A stretch of DNA of 64,000 nucleotides from an uncultured Tateyamaria sp. (GTDB lineage Bacteria; Pseudomonadota; Alphaproteobacteria; Rhodobacterales; Rhodobacteraceae). The stretch spans positions 1 to 64,000 of the forward strand of contig NZ_CANLAG010000008.1 in the NCBI RefSeq assembly GCF_947488715.1. The letters run 5' to 3'. Positions 51,001-60,267 of the stretch are shown here, in pieces. Numbering within the stretch: position 1 is the stretch's first letter; each line of letters opens with the position of its first letter. The notes beneath the pieces were generated by a model. The model was given only the letters and a program-made list of their open reading frames with translations. It was not told the DNA's origin and did no database searches. The position numbers and the translations under genes were made by a program.

Positions 51001-53468
51001 TGTCGGTCCTGTCAAACAGCGTCATCGCGCGACAGGCCGTCCCGGTTGCTGCGGGCGAAACCGTGATTCCGCTGGACGTGACCCAAGACTGGGGCACCGG
51101 CGCCTATGTCACCGCATCGGTCCTGCGCGGCGATGGCGGGGCAGAGCGTGGCCCCGCCCGCGTGTTGGGTGTGGCGCACGCCACCATCGACCCCGGTGCC
51201 GCCGCACTGCGTGTCGAGATCGACGCGCCGGACACCACCCCCGGACAGGCCGGCACCACTGATGTCACCGTGCAGGTCGATGGGCTGAACGGGGCCGAAG
51301 GTTTCGTGACCCTCGCGGCAGTTGATGTGGGCATCCTGAACCTGACGGGGTTCCAGGCACCGGCCCCGCAAGACCACTACTTTGGCCAGCGGCGGCTGGG
51401 GGTCGATCTGCGCGACATGTATGGCCGACTGATCGCAGGTGGCGGCGCGCCGGGCACGGTACGCTCTGGCGGTGACGCCAACGCGGGACTGCAACGGCAG
51501 GCCCCGCCACCGACCGAGGCGGTGATGGCTGCATTCTCTGGCCCCGTGCCCGTTGGGCCTGACGGCACGGCACGCATCACCATCCCGCGCCCCGACTTCA
51601 ACGGCACAATCCGCCTGATGGCCGTGGCGTGGTCCGCAGACGGCGTTGGACAGGCGCAACAGGACTTGATCGCGCGCGACCCGGTGGTGATCTCTGCCGC
51701 CGTGCCGCGCTTTCTCGCGCCCGGTGACCAAAGCCGCGTGATGTTCGAATTCGTGCACGCCGAGGGCGCTGTGGGGGCCATGCCCCTGACCGTCTCGGCG
51801 CAGGGTCTGGATTTGGGCGCAGCCCCGTCAGAGATCACGCTGGCCGCCGTTGGCACAGTGCGTGTGGCGCTGCCCCTGACCGCTAACGCAATTGGCGACC
51901 ACACGATCGCCGTGGCCCTGACCACCCCGGACGGCGCTGTCCTGACCAAAGAGCTGACGCTGGGCGTGCGCGCCAATGATCCCGCAGTGTCGGTGACCCG
52001 TCGCTTCACGCTGGGGGTGGGTGAGGCACTGACCTTTGACGACAATGTGTTGACCGGGTTCCTCCCCCGCACCGCACAGGCCACGCTGGCCGCCGGGCCG
52101 CTGGCGCGGTTCGACATGCCGGGCCTCTTGCGGCAGCTTGACCGCTATCCCTACGGCTGCACCGAACAGGTGACGTCGGCGGCCATGCCCCTGCTGTATC
52201 TGCCGCAAACCGCTGGGGCTGCGGGCCTCGACGATGTGCAGGCCCGCGTGGATCAGGCGGTCCGCCGTGTCCTCACCCGGCAAGCGAGCAACGGCGCGTT
52301 TGGCCTCTGGCGGGCGCAGTCTGGTGACTTCTGGCTCGACGCCTATGTGACCGACTTCCTCAGCCGCGCGCAGATGCAGGGCTTTGACGTGCCGGATGCG
52401 GCGCTGCGCCTCGCGCTCGACAACCTGCGCAACCGGATCAACTATGCCCCCGACTTTGACACAGGGGGCGAGGATATCGCCTATGCGCTGATGGTTCTGG
52501 CTCGCAACGGGGCCGCGTCGATGGGCGATCTGCGCTACTATGCCGATACCAAGGCCACGGCACTGGCCACGCCGCTCGCGCGGGCGCAACTGGGGGCCGC
52601 TCTGGCCAGCTACGGCGAACAGACGCGGGCCGACCGGCTCTTTGGTCTGGCGCAGGACATGGCGCTGACCGCCTCCGCCGACCACACCACCCTGCGCCGC
52701 GACTTTGGCACCAGCCTGCGTGACGCCGCCGGTGTGCTGCACCTCGCCGCCGAGGCGGGCAGCACGCGGGTCGATCAGGCCCGACTGGCCACACGGGTCA
52801 CAGGTGGCACGGGGCGCTATTCGACCCAAGAGGCCGCGCAGGTTCTGATGGCGGCGCAGGCGCTGCGGTCCGGTGAGGGGCCTGCCGCACTCAGCGTGGA
52901 TGACGTGGCCGTGCCCGGCCCGGTGGTCCAGACGCGCAGGGCGGGCATGCCCACGTCGGTGATCCGCAATGTGTCCGGCACAGCACAGGACGTGACCCTG
53001 ACCACACTGGGTGTGCCAGAGATCGCCCCGGAGGCGGGCGGCTACGGCTATGCGATCACGCGCCAGTCCTTTGACCTAGATGGTGGCGCGGCCGTGGGGC
53101 CGTGGACCGTGGGGGAACGCCGGGTCATCGTGATCCGCGTCCAACCGTTCGAAGAGGTGGGCGCACGCCTGATTGTCGATGACCCGCTGCCCGCAGGGAT
53201 CGAAATCGACAACCCCAACCTGATCCGCTCGGGCGATGTGCGGGGCCTCGACTGGCTGCGCCCTGCACCTGTCGAACATGCCGAGTTTCGCTCTGACCGG
53301 TTCCTCGCCGCTGTGGATCATCAGGGGGCCGAACCCTTTGTGCTGGCCTATATTGCCCGCGCGGTCAGCCCCGGCGACTTCCATCACCCTGCTGCATTGG
53401 TCGAGGACATGTACCGCGCCGAATACCGTGCCGTGACCGCCACGGCCCGCACGGTTGTGACCGAGTGA
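48090..53468 (+). CDS. Alpha-2-macroglobulin family protein with PAN/apple domain
   Basis: A 1792-residue exported protein: signal peptide ending AHAQS, then a PAN/apple-type cysteine domain (CQRACSADGACVAFTYNSRS, NACFPKSA), long MG domains, an A2M region (MAVAWSADGVGQAQQDLIA) and the thioester motif in YPYGCTEQVTSAAM at about residue 1357. A helical thioester domain and C-terminal beta domain end it. Bacterial A2Ms trap proteases covalently in the periplasm. Its stop overlaps the GTG of pbpC (GTGA), the usual yfhM-pbpC pairing, so periplasmic defence and wall repair are co-expressed. There is no lipobox, unlike many A2Ms. Confidence 0.92.
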   Translation: MRSVFLSLMSVFWLSLAHAQSLVPDHRYVVTQDVDFFGSDRTALFDTTFDACQRACSADGACVAFTYNSRSNACFPKSAITDQTAYVGALSAERVAAVPGADAQAVARADALNLTDQDRAAALKMAREMGSRFPVNGQSVDTLTDAARRAWQDGNRAQALRWTGAAVALTDAPDLWGRYAYVALRLGDTVAARPRSTARRAAVPAAINGYIRAATPGAQVSALEILADAFEVNGRGRDTVRALRLAQSLQPRDDIAAALDEAIEKYGFRVTDTRVDNDSAAPRICATFSDPLVQAGVDYEPFVRTDVPGLVVQADGNDLCLDGVRHGERYRVTLRSGLPGAEQEALHKDVTLTLYVRDRTPSVRFPGRSYVLPRNAGAAIPVETVNLTEVALVLSRVSDRNLVPSLRRDLFGRPLSQWQEDQFRSEIAEEIWRGTGTVANTLNTDMRTRLPLGDVLATQAPGVYVLTARAPGPAGDDAPAVAQWFVLSDLGVSSWQGSDGLTAAVRSLGDAGAVTDAKVRLISRANAVLAEAATDADGFARFGAGLTRGRGSAAPALIEVETGDDYVFLPLTDPAFDLSDRGVEGRPPAPPVDVFLTTDRGAYRPGATIHATALARDTGVRAVAGLPLTAILSRPDGVEYSRTTSTADQQGGHVLSLPLAASAPRGTWRIDVMGDLDAAPLATQTVLVEDFIPDRIDVDLAMADDRMRLAAPAVVRVDARYLFGAPGADLQVEGDVRVQRRDSIEGWAGYRFGRHDAPFSVQRTYFDGGRTDATGRATVSYALPDVTAEDVLLEAVTSIRVSDSGGRPVERTITRPIASGGPLAGIKPGFDDNLPEGATATFDLVSVGGPMPVQWTVNRVETRYQWYQLYGNWNWEPITRRIRVARGEMQLNDTPQPLTVDTDWGDYELVVERVDGPYSASSVGFAAGWYGGGDSSSTPDRLALSLDAAQYAVGDTAQVRVVAPFDGVALVSVLSNSVIARQAVPVAAGETVIPLDVTQDWGTGAYVTASVLRGDGGAERGPARVLGVAHATIDPGAAALRVEIDAPDTTPGQAGTTDVTVQVDGLNGAEGFVTLAAVDVGILNLTGFQAPAPQDHYFGQRRLGVDLRDMYGRLIAGGGAPGTVRSGGDANAGLQRQAPPPTEAVMAAFSGPVPVGPDGTARITIPRPDFNGTIRLMAVAWSADGVGQAQQDLIARDPVVISAAVPRFLAPGDQSRVMFEFVHAEGAVGAMPLTVSAQGLDLGAAPSEITLAAVGTVRVALPLTANAIGDHTIAVALTTPDGAVLTKELTLGVRANDPAVSVTRRFTLGVGEALTFDDNVLTGFLPRTAQATLAAGPLARFDMPGLLRQLDRYPYGCTEQVTSAAMPLLYLPQTAGAAGLDDVQARVDQAVRRVLTRQASNGAFGLWRAQSGDFWLDAYVTDFLSRAQMQGFDVPDAALRLALDNLRNRINYAPDFDTGGEDIAYALMVLARNGAASMGDLRYYADTKATALATPLARAQLGAALASYGEQTRADRLFGLAQDMALTASADHTTLRRDFGTSLRDAAGVLHLAAEAGSTRVDQARLATRVTGGTGRYSTQEAAQVLMAAQALRSGEGPAALSVDDVAVPGPVVQTRRAGMPTSVIRNVSGTAQDVTLTTLGVPEIAPEAGGYGYAITRQSFDLDGGAAVGPWTVGERRVIVIRVQPFEEVGARLIVDDPLPAGIEIDNPNLIRSGDVRGLDWLRPAPVEHAEFRSDRFLAAVDHQGAEPFVLAYIARAVSPGDFHHPAALVEDMYRAEYRAVTATARTVVTE

Positions 53469-55459
53469 GGGCTGCCCACCGCCTCTGCTTTGCCCTGGGC
53501 CTGACGCTCTTGTCCAGCGCCGCACTGCGCGACGGCTGGGACGCATGGGTGGCGCGCACGGTGTTGCCCACGACCCTGACCGAGACGTCGGTCGAGATGC
53601 GCGACCGCGAGGGCCGTCTGCTGCGCGCCTTTGCGGTCGAGGACGGGAGGCTGCGTCTGGCCGTGGCACCCGGTGCGGTGGACCCCGACTCTGTCGACAT
53701 GCTGATCGCCTACGAGGACAAGCGGTTCTACCGCCATGCGGGTGTCGATGGCCGCGCGATGCTGCGCGCGTTGGGACAGGCCGTGTGGGCGGGGGATGTG
53801 GTGTCGGGCGGTTCGACCCTGACCATGCAGGTGGCGCGGTTGCTCGAGAACTCCGGCACCGGATCGGTGCGGGGCAAGCTGCGCCAGATGCGGCTGGCTT
53901 GGGCGCTTGAACGGCAACTTACCAAGGACGAAATCCTGCATCTCTATCTGCAACACGCGCCCTATGGCGGGCGGATCGAAGGCGTGCGCAGCGCATCCCT
54001 CCTGTGGTTTGGCAAAGAACCGCAACGCCTATCGCCCGCGCAAAGCGCACTGCTGGTGGCCTTGCCCCAGGCGCCCGAGGCGCGCAGGCCCGACCGCTTT
54101 CCCGAGGCTGCGAAACAGGCGCGGGACCGCGTTCTGGCGCGTGTCGGTGCGGCGGCCACAGCGGCGCCGGTGCCGCGTGCGCTGCGCCCCTTGCCCCGGC
54201 ACGCGCCGCATCTGGCGGATGCGCTGCGGTTGGGCGATCCACTGGCGGACCGCTTTGACACCACCCTCGATGGCCGCACCCAGCGCGAGATGGAAACGCT
54301 GGTCCGCACCCATGCCGCCGGGGCCGGGCCGGGCGTGTCCATGGCGCTGATCGTGGCCGACCACCAGTCAGGCGAGGTGCTGGCCCGCATCGGCGCGCCC
54401 TTCTATTCGGATGCCGATGGCGCGCTGGGCTTTGTCGACATGACGCGGGCCAAACGGTCGCCGGGCTCTACACTCAAGCCGCTGATCTACGCGATGGCCT
54501 TTGACCGGGGGCTGGCGCATCCCGAGACCGTGTTTGCCGACCGGCCCACCCGCTTTGGCCGCTATGCGCCACAGAACTTTGACGGCCAGTTTCGCGGCGA
54601 CGTGACCGCGCGCGCCGCACTGGTACAGTCGCTGAACATCCCGCCCGTGGCGCTGACCGACGCGCTGGGGCCAGAGCGGTTGATGGCGGGTCTGCGCGCC
54701 TTTGGGGCCGAGCCGGAGTTGACGGGCGCGCCGGGGCTTGCGGTGGCGCTGGGCGGTGTGGGTCTCAGCCTCGAGGACCTGGTGCGGCTCTATGCCGGGC
54801 TGGCACAGTTGGGGCGTGATACGCCCTTGCGGACAACCGATGCGACGGGTGCCACGGGTGCGCAGGTGTTGGCCCCCCGTGCAGCGTGGCAAGTGGGGGA
54901 CATCCTGCGCGGTATCGCGCCGCCGGGACAGGCGCGGGCGGGATTGGCCTACAAGACGGGTACATCCTACGGCCACCGCGATGCCTGGGCTGTGGGGTTC
55001 GATGGGCAACATGTGATCGGTGTGTGGATGGGTCGCCCGGACGGCACGCCGGTGCCGGGTGCCTTTGGTGGCGCGCACGCGGCGCCGATCCTGTTCGAGG
55101 CCTTCGGCCGTCTCAAGCCCGACTACGCGCCTGCACCTCCGCCACCTGCGGATACGCTGGTCCTGACCACTGCGGCCCTGCCCGCACCGCTGCGCCGGTT
55201 CGGCCATGCGGCCCAGGACATCGCGCGCCCCTCCGTTGCGTTTCCGCCCGATGGCGCGCGGCTTGCCCAGGCGGACACGGTGGTCAAGGTCGATGGGGGC
55301 GCGGCCCCGTTCACGGTCCTGATCAACGGCGTGCCAGTGGCCGCCCGCCAGCGCAGCCGCGCGATCCACATAGGCGCGCTCGAGCCGGGGTTTTCCGACA
55401 TTGCGGTCATAGATGCGGCGGGCCGGTCGGCGCGGGTGTCGGTCGAGATGCGCCCCTGA
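53465..55459 (+). CDS. pbpC: Penicillin-binding protein 1C (PbpC)
   Basis: A 664-residue class A penicillin-binding protein. The transglycosylase has its catalytic Glu in AYEDKRFYRHAGVDGRAMLR and the motif VSGGSTLTMQVARLLE. The transpeptidase shows SxxK in KRSPGSTLKPLIYAMAFD and KTG in AYKTGTSYGHRDAWAV. A C-terminal BiPBP_C domain follows (IARPSVAFPPDGARLAQADT). The start is GTG, overlapping the A2M stop. It abuts, with no base between, the stop of the convergent gene. Confidence 0.95.
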   Translation: MRAAHRLCFALGLTLLSSAALRDGWDAWVARTVLPTTLTETSVEMRDREGRLLRAFAVEDGRLRLAVAPGAVDPDSVDMLIAYEDKRFYRHAGVDGRAMLRALGQAVWAGDVVSGGSTLTMQVARLLENSGTGSVRGKLRQMRLAWALERQLTKDEILHLYLQHAPYGGRIEGVRSASLLWFGKEPQRLSPAQSALLVALPQAPEARRPDRFPEAAKQARDRVLARVGAAATAAPVPRALRPLPRHAPHLADALRLGDPLADRFDTTLDGRTQREMETLVRTHAAGAGPGVSMALIVADHQSGEVLARIGAPFYSDADGALGFVDMTRAKRSPGSTLKPLIYAMAFDRGLAHPETVFADRPTRFGRYAPQNFDGQFRGDVTARAALVQSLNIPPVALTDALGPERLMAGLRAFGAEPELTGAPGLAVALGGVGLSLEDLVRLYAGLAQLGRDTPLRTTDATGATGAQVLAPRAAWQVGDILRGIAPPGQARAGLAYKTGTSYGHRDAWAVGFDGQHVIGVWMGRPDGTPVPGAFGGAHAAPILFEAFGRLKPDYAPAPPPPADTLVLTTAALPAPLRRFGHAAQDIARPSVAFPPDGARLAQADTVVKVDGGAAPFTVLINGVPVAARQRSRAIHIGALEPGFSDIAVIDAAGRSARVSVEMRP

Positions 55460-57502
55460 TTAACGGCGGCCCTCGCGCAGCCACGCAGCCGTGATAAACC
55501 CGGCCGCCAGCAACAGAACAAGCCACGCGGGCAACAGCGGCGTCTGCCGCACATCCAGCGTTTCATAAGCGTCACGCGGCGTGATTCCGATCCAACCGCG
55601 CCCCGCAGCAGGTCGCCCAGCACGCACTGCGCGGACGCGTGGCACGCCGTCTTCGATCCGCAGGACACCGCCCCGCGTTGCCGCCACCCGGTCCCCCAGA
55701 ATATCCGCCGTCGCAATCGTCGCCTCGAACTCGCGCGGGGCGGCGGGGCCAAGGCCGATCACCGTGGACTGATCGCCGTTCTCTAGGCGATACAGCCCGA
55801 TCTCTGGCCCATCAAAGCGGGTTTCAAACTGGCCGGGCTGGGCCTCTGTCATCTCCAGCTCGGTCTGGGTGCCATCGGGCGCGGTGATCACAACCGGCGG
55901 CACTGTCTCTTTGAGCGTGCGGCGCAGGATGCGCATCGACTGGCCCGTGGCCGCCGCGGTCAGCGCCTCTTCTTCCAGCTCCGGCTCTTTCATCATCCAG
56001 TGCGCCAGCCGCCGCAACAGCTCCAACTGCGGCCCGCCACCTTCATAACCACGGTTCCACAGCCACGCGTGATCCGAGGCAAGCAGCGCCACGCGCCCCT
56101 CTTCAACACGGTCAAGCACCAGCAGCGGGCGCTCGTCCACGCCCTCCATGACCACCGTGCCGGACCGGGCCTCGACGTCGATCTGGCGCAACCACCGGCC
56201 CCAGTCACCCGCACCGGGCAGGCCAGTGGTGACCGGGTGCCGTTCGCCGATGTCAGAGACAGTCGGGCGATACGCCTCTTCGAGCACGCGGGCGGACGGC
56301 ATCGCGGGCATGACACTGCCCAGAGGCGAGCGATACAGGCTGTCTGCGCCTGCAAAGTCCGGCCCCGCCGCGATCAGCACCGCACCGCCATCGCGGATAT
56401 AGCGCGCCACATTGTCGAGGTAGAGCGCAGGCAGGATGCCGCGCCGTTTGTAGCGGTCAAAGATGATCAGGTCGAAATCGTCGATCTTTTCCAGAAACAG
56501 CTCGCGGGTGGGAAAGGCGATGAGGGACAGCTCGCCCACGGGGACGCCGTCCTGCTTTTCCGGCGGGCGCAGGATGGTAAAGTGCACGAGGTCCACAGAA
56601 CTGTCTGATTTCAACAGGTTGCGCCATGTGCGCCCGCCTGCATGCGGCTCGCCCGACACCAGCAGCACGCGCAAGCGGTCGCGCACGCCGTTGATCTGGA
56701 TCAGCGCGGTATTGTTGCGGTCGGTTAGCTCTCCGTCCGCTTCCGGCACGGTGAACTGGATCACATTGCGCCCGCCATGGGGCAGGGTCACGGGCAGGTC
56801 GATGTCCTCTCCGATGCGCACGTTGAACCGCTGCGCGGGCGCGCCGTCGACCGAGATGTCGATGGGTGCCAGCCCGGTATCCGTGGGCGCGGCGCCGCTG
56901 TCCTCGATCCGCAGGGTCAGGGTCACGGGTTCGCCGATAATGGCAAAGGCGGGCGCGTTCTTGACCAGCAACCGGCGGTCCCAATCCGTCTCGCGCCCCG
57001 TCAGCAACAGGTGCAGCGGCGCGGGCAAGTCCAGCGCCAGATCGGGGTCGTGTACCTGTCCGTCGCTGATGGCGATCAGGCCCGCGACGCGCGCGCGCGG
57101 TTCTTCGGACAGGGCGTCGGATAGGGCCGTCATCAGGCGTGTGCCTGCGTCTTCTTCGCCGTCGGGGACGGTCACGCGGCGCACTTCGGTGCCCTCGCGG
57201 GCCTCAAGCGCTGCGGCCAGCGCCATGGCGGTGTCATCGGTCTGGCCGGGGCGGTCGGTCAACTGTTGGCTGGCGCTCTGGTCTTCGGCAAGGATCACGA
57301 TATCCGCCAGCGGCGCGCGGTCTTCTTGCTGCAACGCGGGGCCCGACAGCGCGGCAAGCACAATCAAGCCCGCCACACCCCGCAACGCCCAACCACTCAG
57401 CCCACGCAGCACGGCCAACACCGTCGCCACAACAACCAGCGCGGCCAGCACAGCCAGCACGGGCCACGGCACCAAAGGTGCAAAAAGTACGGTTCCGGTC
57501 AT
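55460..57502 (-). CDS. Large membrane protein of the MoxR operon (VWA/glutamine-amidotransferase-like)
   Basis: A 680-residue protein. N-terminal helices (VPWPVLAVLAALVVVATVLA, then VLRGLSGWALRGVAGLIVLA) are followed by a VWA-like part (PLADIVILAEDQSASQQLTD), beta domains and a class I glutamine-amidotransferase-like fold (LIIFDRYKRRGILPALYLDN, DHAWLWNRGYEGGGPQLEL). A C-terminal membrane helix ends it. Similar proteins sit last in MoxR/DUF58/BatA operons, where they are thought to aid envelope protein maturation. The start overlaps the DUF4159 stop (TAATG). Confidence 0.72.
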   Translation of the reverse strand: MTGTVLFAPLVPWPVLAVLAALVVVATVLAVLRGLSGWALRGVAGLIVLAALSGPALQQEDRAPLADIVILAEDQSASQQLTDRPGQTDDTAMALAAALEAREGTEVRRVTVPDGEEDAGTRLMTALSDALSEEPRARVAGLIAISDGQVHDPDLALDLPAPLHLLLTGRETDWDRRLLVKNAPAFAIIGEPVTLTLRIEDSGAAPTDTGLAPIDISVDGAPAQRFNVRIGEDIDLPVTLPHGGRNVIQFTVPEADGELTDRNNTALIQINGVRDRLRVLLVSGEPHAGGRTWRNLLKSDSSVDLVHFTILRPPEKQDGVPVGELSLIAFPTRELFLEKIDDFDLIIFDRYKRRGILPALYLDNVARYIRDGGAVLIAAGPDFAGADSLYRSPLGSVMPAMPSARVLEEAYRPTVSDIGERHPVTTGLPGAGDWGRWLRQIDVEARSGTVVMEGVDERPLLVLDRVEEGRVALLASDHAWLWNRGYEGGGPQLELLRRLAHWMMKEPELEEEALTAAATGQSMRILRRTLKETVPPVVITAPDGTQTELEMTEAQPGQFETRFDGPEIGLYRLENGDQSTVIGLGPAAPREFEATIATADILGDRVAATRGGVLRIEDGVPRVRAVRAGRPAAGRGWIGITPRDAYETLDVRQTPLLPAWLVLLLAAGFITAAWLREGRR

Positions 57503-60267
57503 TATTGTCCCAACCGATCCAGCAAGGCAGGCACGTGGACCTGATCGCTTTTGTAATTGCCCGTCAGCACATGCATGATCAGGTTCACGCCGAACCTATA
57601 GGCCAGCTCGCGTTGCCGTTCGCCGCCAAACCCGCGCCCGACGGGCAACAGGGCCTGACCCGTCGGTGTCACCGCCCAGGCCGCCGCCCAGTCGTTGCCG
57701 CCGATCACCACGGGCGTTACCCCGTCGTTGAGGTTGCGGAACGGCATCCCTTCGATCTGTTCGGCACCGGGGGGTGCCGCCTCGACCCAGACATCGCCGC
57801 CGATGTGGCGGCCCGGGAAATCCTGCAACAGGTAGAACGTCCGCGTCAGCACGTGATCGCGCGGGATCTGTTCCAGCGCGGGGATGTCCAGCGGTGCGGC
57901 AAGGTCCTGCAACTTGCGCCCATTCGGGCTTGAGGCACCAAAGCCGGTGATGTCGCCATCGCGCGTGTCGAACAGGATCAGACCACCGGACCGAAGGTAG
58001 TCGTTCAGCTTGGCATAGGCATCGCTGGACGGGCGCGGCTGGTCGGGCGTGATGGGCCAATAAAGGATCGGAAAAAACGCCAATTCGTCGGTTTCGAGGT
58101 TCACCCCGATGGGCGTGGCCGGTTCGACAGACGTGCGGAAAAACAGCGTGTCCGACAACCCACGCAGCCCGGCCTCTGCCACCTCGTCGATCTGGCGATT
58201 GCCGGTCAGAACATGGGCCAGAACAACCTCTGCTGCGGCGGCGATCTCGGCATCGGCGGCCTGCTGCGCCTGAACCTGCGGCGCGGGCAGGGCCAGCAAT
58301 CCGGCCAACAGGATGGCGGCGGTCCTGGTGCCGTGCACAGAGCCGAACAGGCGGCCAGACAGCGCCAGTGATGCGATGACATCCGCCAGCAAAAGGCCAA
58401 TCGCCAGCGCCAGCAGCATGCCACCCAGCGGTTGTTCGGGCGCTGTGATCAGCCCGGTCACAGGGATCCGCGCGGGCCATTCGGTCGGCGTCAACGTGGC
58501 GTCTGGCGTCAGGACATTGCGGGCCAGACTGCGATCACCGGACACGTACACGCCGGGCAACAGGTTCGGCCCCGCGGGGTCAGACACCAGCGTAGGCCCC
58601 GCCACACCGGGCCGCGTGCCCGCATCCGACAGGGTGCCAAAGCCGTCCATGACCACCTGCGGCGTCCAGATGGTGCCGTCCAGATCCTCGGCCGAGGGGG
58701 TGGCGCTGGCCGAGGACACGGCCAGTCGTTCCAGCATCTCGACAAAGAGGCCGGACAGCGGCAGCGACGACCATTCGGCATTAGCGGTCACGTGGAACAG
58801 GACAATCTGGCCCTGCCCGCTGCGCTTGCGCGTGACCAGTGGGGTGCCGTCGCTCAGTTCGGCAATCACGCGTTCGGCCAGTGTCGGATCGGGTTGCGCC
58901 ATGACCTGCGCGGAAATGGCGACATCCTGCGGCAGGTCCAGTCCAAAGAAGGGTGAGCCTTCGCGGAACGGTGCGAGCGTTTTGGGTGACCCCCAACTCA
59001 TCGCGCCGCCGACACTGCGCCCGCCGGACCGCAGCCGCACGGGCATCAACGGGTCCTCCTCGACGCGGCTGATGTCGCTGGCGGCGATGCGTGGTCCGGC
59101 AAAGCGCAAGAGCAGCCCGCCTTGTTCGACCCAATCGGAAATGGCCTCGGCCTCGCCTTCGGACAGGGTGGCCACATCGGCCAGCACAATGACATCCGGG
59201 TTCGCGGGCAGCACATCCATCAACGCCCCGCGCAGCAGGTCGGCGGTGGGGGCCAGCGCCCGTTCGAGATAGTGCAGTGGCGACAACAGCTCGAGCCCTT
59301 CGCGGCCTTCCCGGCTGGCGATCAGCGCAACCTCGCGGCGGCGCAGGCTGTCATCAACCAGCGTAACGGCTCCGGCGGATTTGGCCGCTTGCACCTCGAA
59401 CCGGGTGACACGCGCACGCAGCTCGGCGGGCAGGGCCAGCGCCGTCTGCGCGGTGGTGCCACCGGTGGCAAAGACCGCGTTTGCGCTCGCCAGCGTTGTG
59501 GCATTCCCCGCAGGGTCACGCCCCTGCGCCAGCACGGTCACCCCGCGTTCATCGCCGGGCGTGGCGCGGATGGCGGTCAGTTCGATCTGCCCGTCCACGT
59601 AAGCCGCGGGCGTCAGGGCCACCACGTCGGTCACCGCCTGCGTCACCCGCACGTCGCCACGCGCCTCAAGTACGTCCAGCAGATCACTGCGCGCGGGATA
59701 ATCCAGACCATCGCTGAACCACACCGTCTCAAAGGTACCTTCGGGCAGGGCGGCGGTGATGTCAGTCACGTCACCCGGTTGCCACGCCCGTGGCGTGATG
59801 CCGGGCAGGCGCGTGGTGATCGCGTTGGCCGCCTGAAACACAGCCGGTTCGGGATCGGACAGGTGCAACAGAGCAACCTCGCGGCCCGAGGCCCCTGCAC
59901 GGCGCAGCCCGGACCCCAGCGCGTCCATCTGGCGCGACCAGCGCGCGGCACCCGCCCAACTGCCATCCAGCACCACAAGCAACGGGCCATCGCCCGCCTG
60001 CGCGTCGTCTTCGGGGTTGAGAACGGGACCCGCCAGCCCGATGATCATCGCCGCCACCGCCAACATGCGCAGCAACAGCAGCCACCACGGCGTGCGGTCC
60101 GACACCGCCTCGTCGTCCTGCAATCCCAACAGCAGTGCGACACCGGGGAAATGCCTGCGAATTGGTGCCGGGGGAATGGCGCGCAGGATCAGCCACAGGA
60201 TCGGCAGGGCCAACAGGGCGGCCAGCAACCAGGGCGCGGCAAAACCGATGGGTCCAAAGATGGTCAT
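57502..60267 (-). CDS. BatA-like N-terminal / DUF4159 protein
   Basis: A 921-residue protein. The N-terminal double hydrophobic segment is BatA-like (FAAPWLLAALLALPILWLIL), a VWA-like domain follows (PLLVVLDGSWAGAARWSRQM), a second membrane segment lies near residues 640-680 and a C-terminal DUF4159 domain closes it (FFPILYWPITPDQPRPSSDA, RSGGLILFDTRDGDI). ATG at 60267 (MTIFGPIGF) overlaps the DUF58 gene by four bases. Biochemical role unknown; operon context suggests MoxR-dependent envelope assembly. Confidence 0.8.
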   Translation of the reverse strand: MTIFGPIGFAAPWLLAALLALPILWLILRAIPPAPIRRHFPGVALLLGLQDDEAVSDRTPWWLLLLRMLAVAAMIIGLAGPVLNPEDDAQAGDGPLLVVLDGSWAGAARWSRQMDALGSGLRRAGASGREVALLHLSDPEPAVFQAANAITTRLPGITPRAWQPGDVTDITAALPEGTFETVWFSDGLDYPARSDLLDVLEARGDVRVTQAVTDVVALTPAAYVDGQIELTAIRATPGDERGVTVLAQGRDPAGNATTLASANAVFATGGTTAQTALALPAELRARVTRFEVQAAKSAGAVTLVDDSLRRREVALIASREGREGLELLSPLHYLERALAPTADLLRGALMDVLPANPDVIVLADVATLSEGEAEAISDWVEQGGLLLRFAGPRIAASDISRVEEDPLMPVRLRSGGRSVGGAMSWGSPKTLAPFREGSPFFGLDLPQDVAISAQVMAQPDPTLAERVIAELSDGTPLVTRKRSGQGQIVLFHVTANAEWSSLPLSGLFVEMLERLAVSSASATPSAEDLDGTIWTPQVVMDGFGTLSDAGTRPGVAGPTLVSDPAGPNLLPGVYVSGDRSLARNVLTPDATLTPTEWPARIPVTGLITAPEQPLGGMLLALAIGLLLADVIASLALSGRLFGSVHGTRTAAILLAGLLALPAPQVQAQQAADAEIAAAAEVVLAHVLTGNRQIDEVAEAGLRGLSDTLFFRTSVEPATPIGVNLETDELAFFPILYWPITPDQPRPSSDAYAKLNDYLRSGGLILFDTRDGDITGFGASSPNGRKLQDLAAPLDIPALEQIPRDHVLTRTFYLLQDFPGRHIGGDVWVEAAPPGAEQIEGMPFRNLNDGVTPVVIGGNDWAAAWAVTPTGQALLPVGRGFGGERQRELAYRFGVNLIMHVLTGNYKSDQVHVPALLDRLGQ

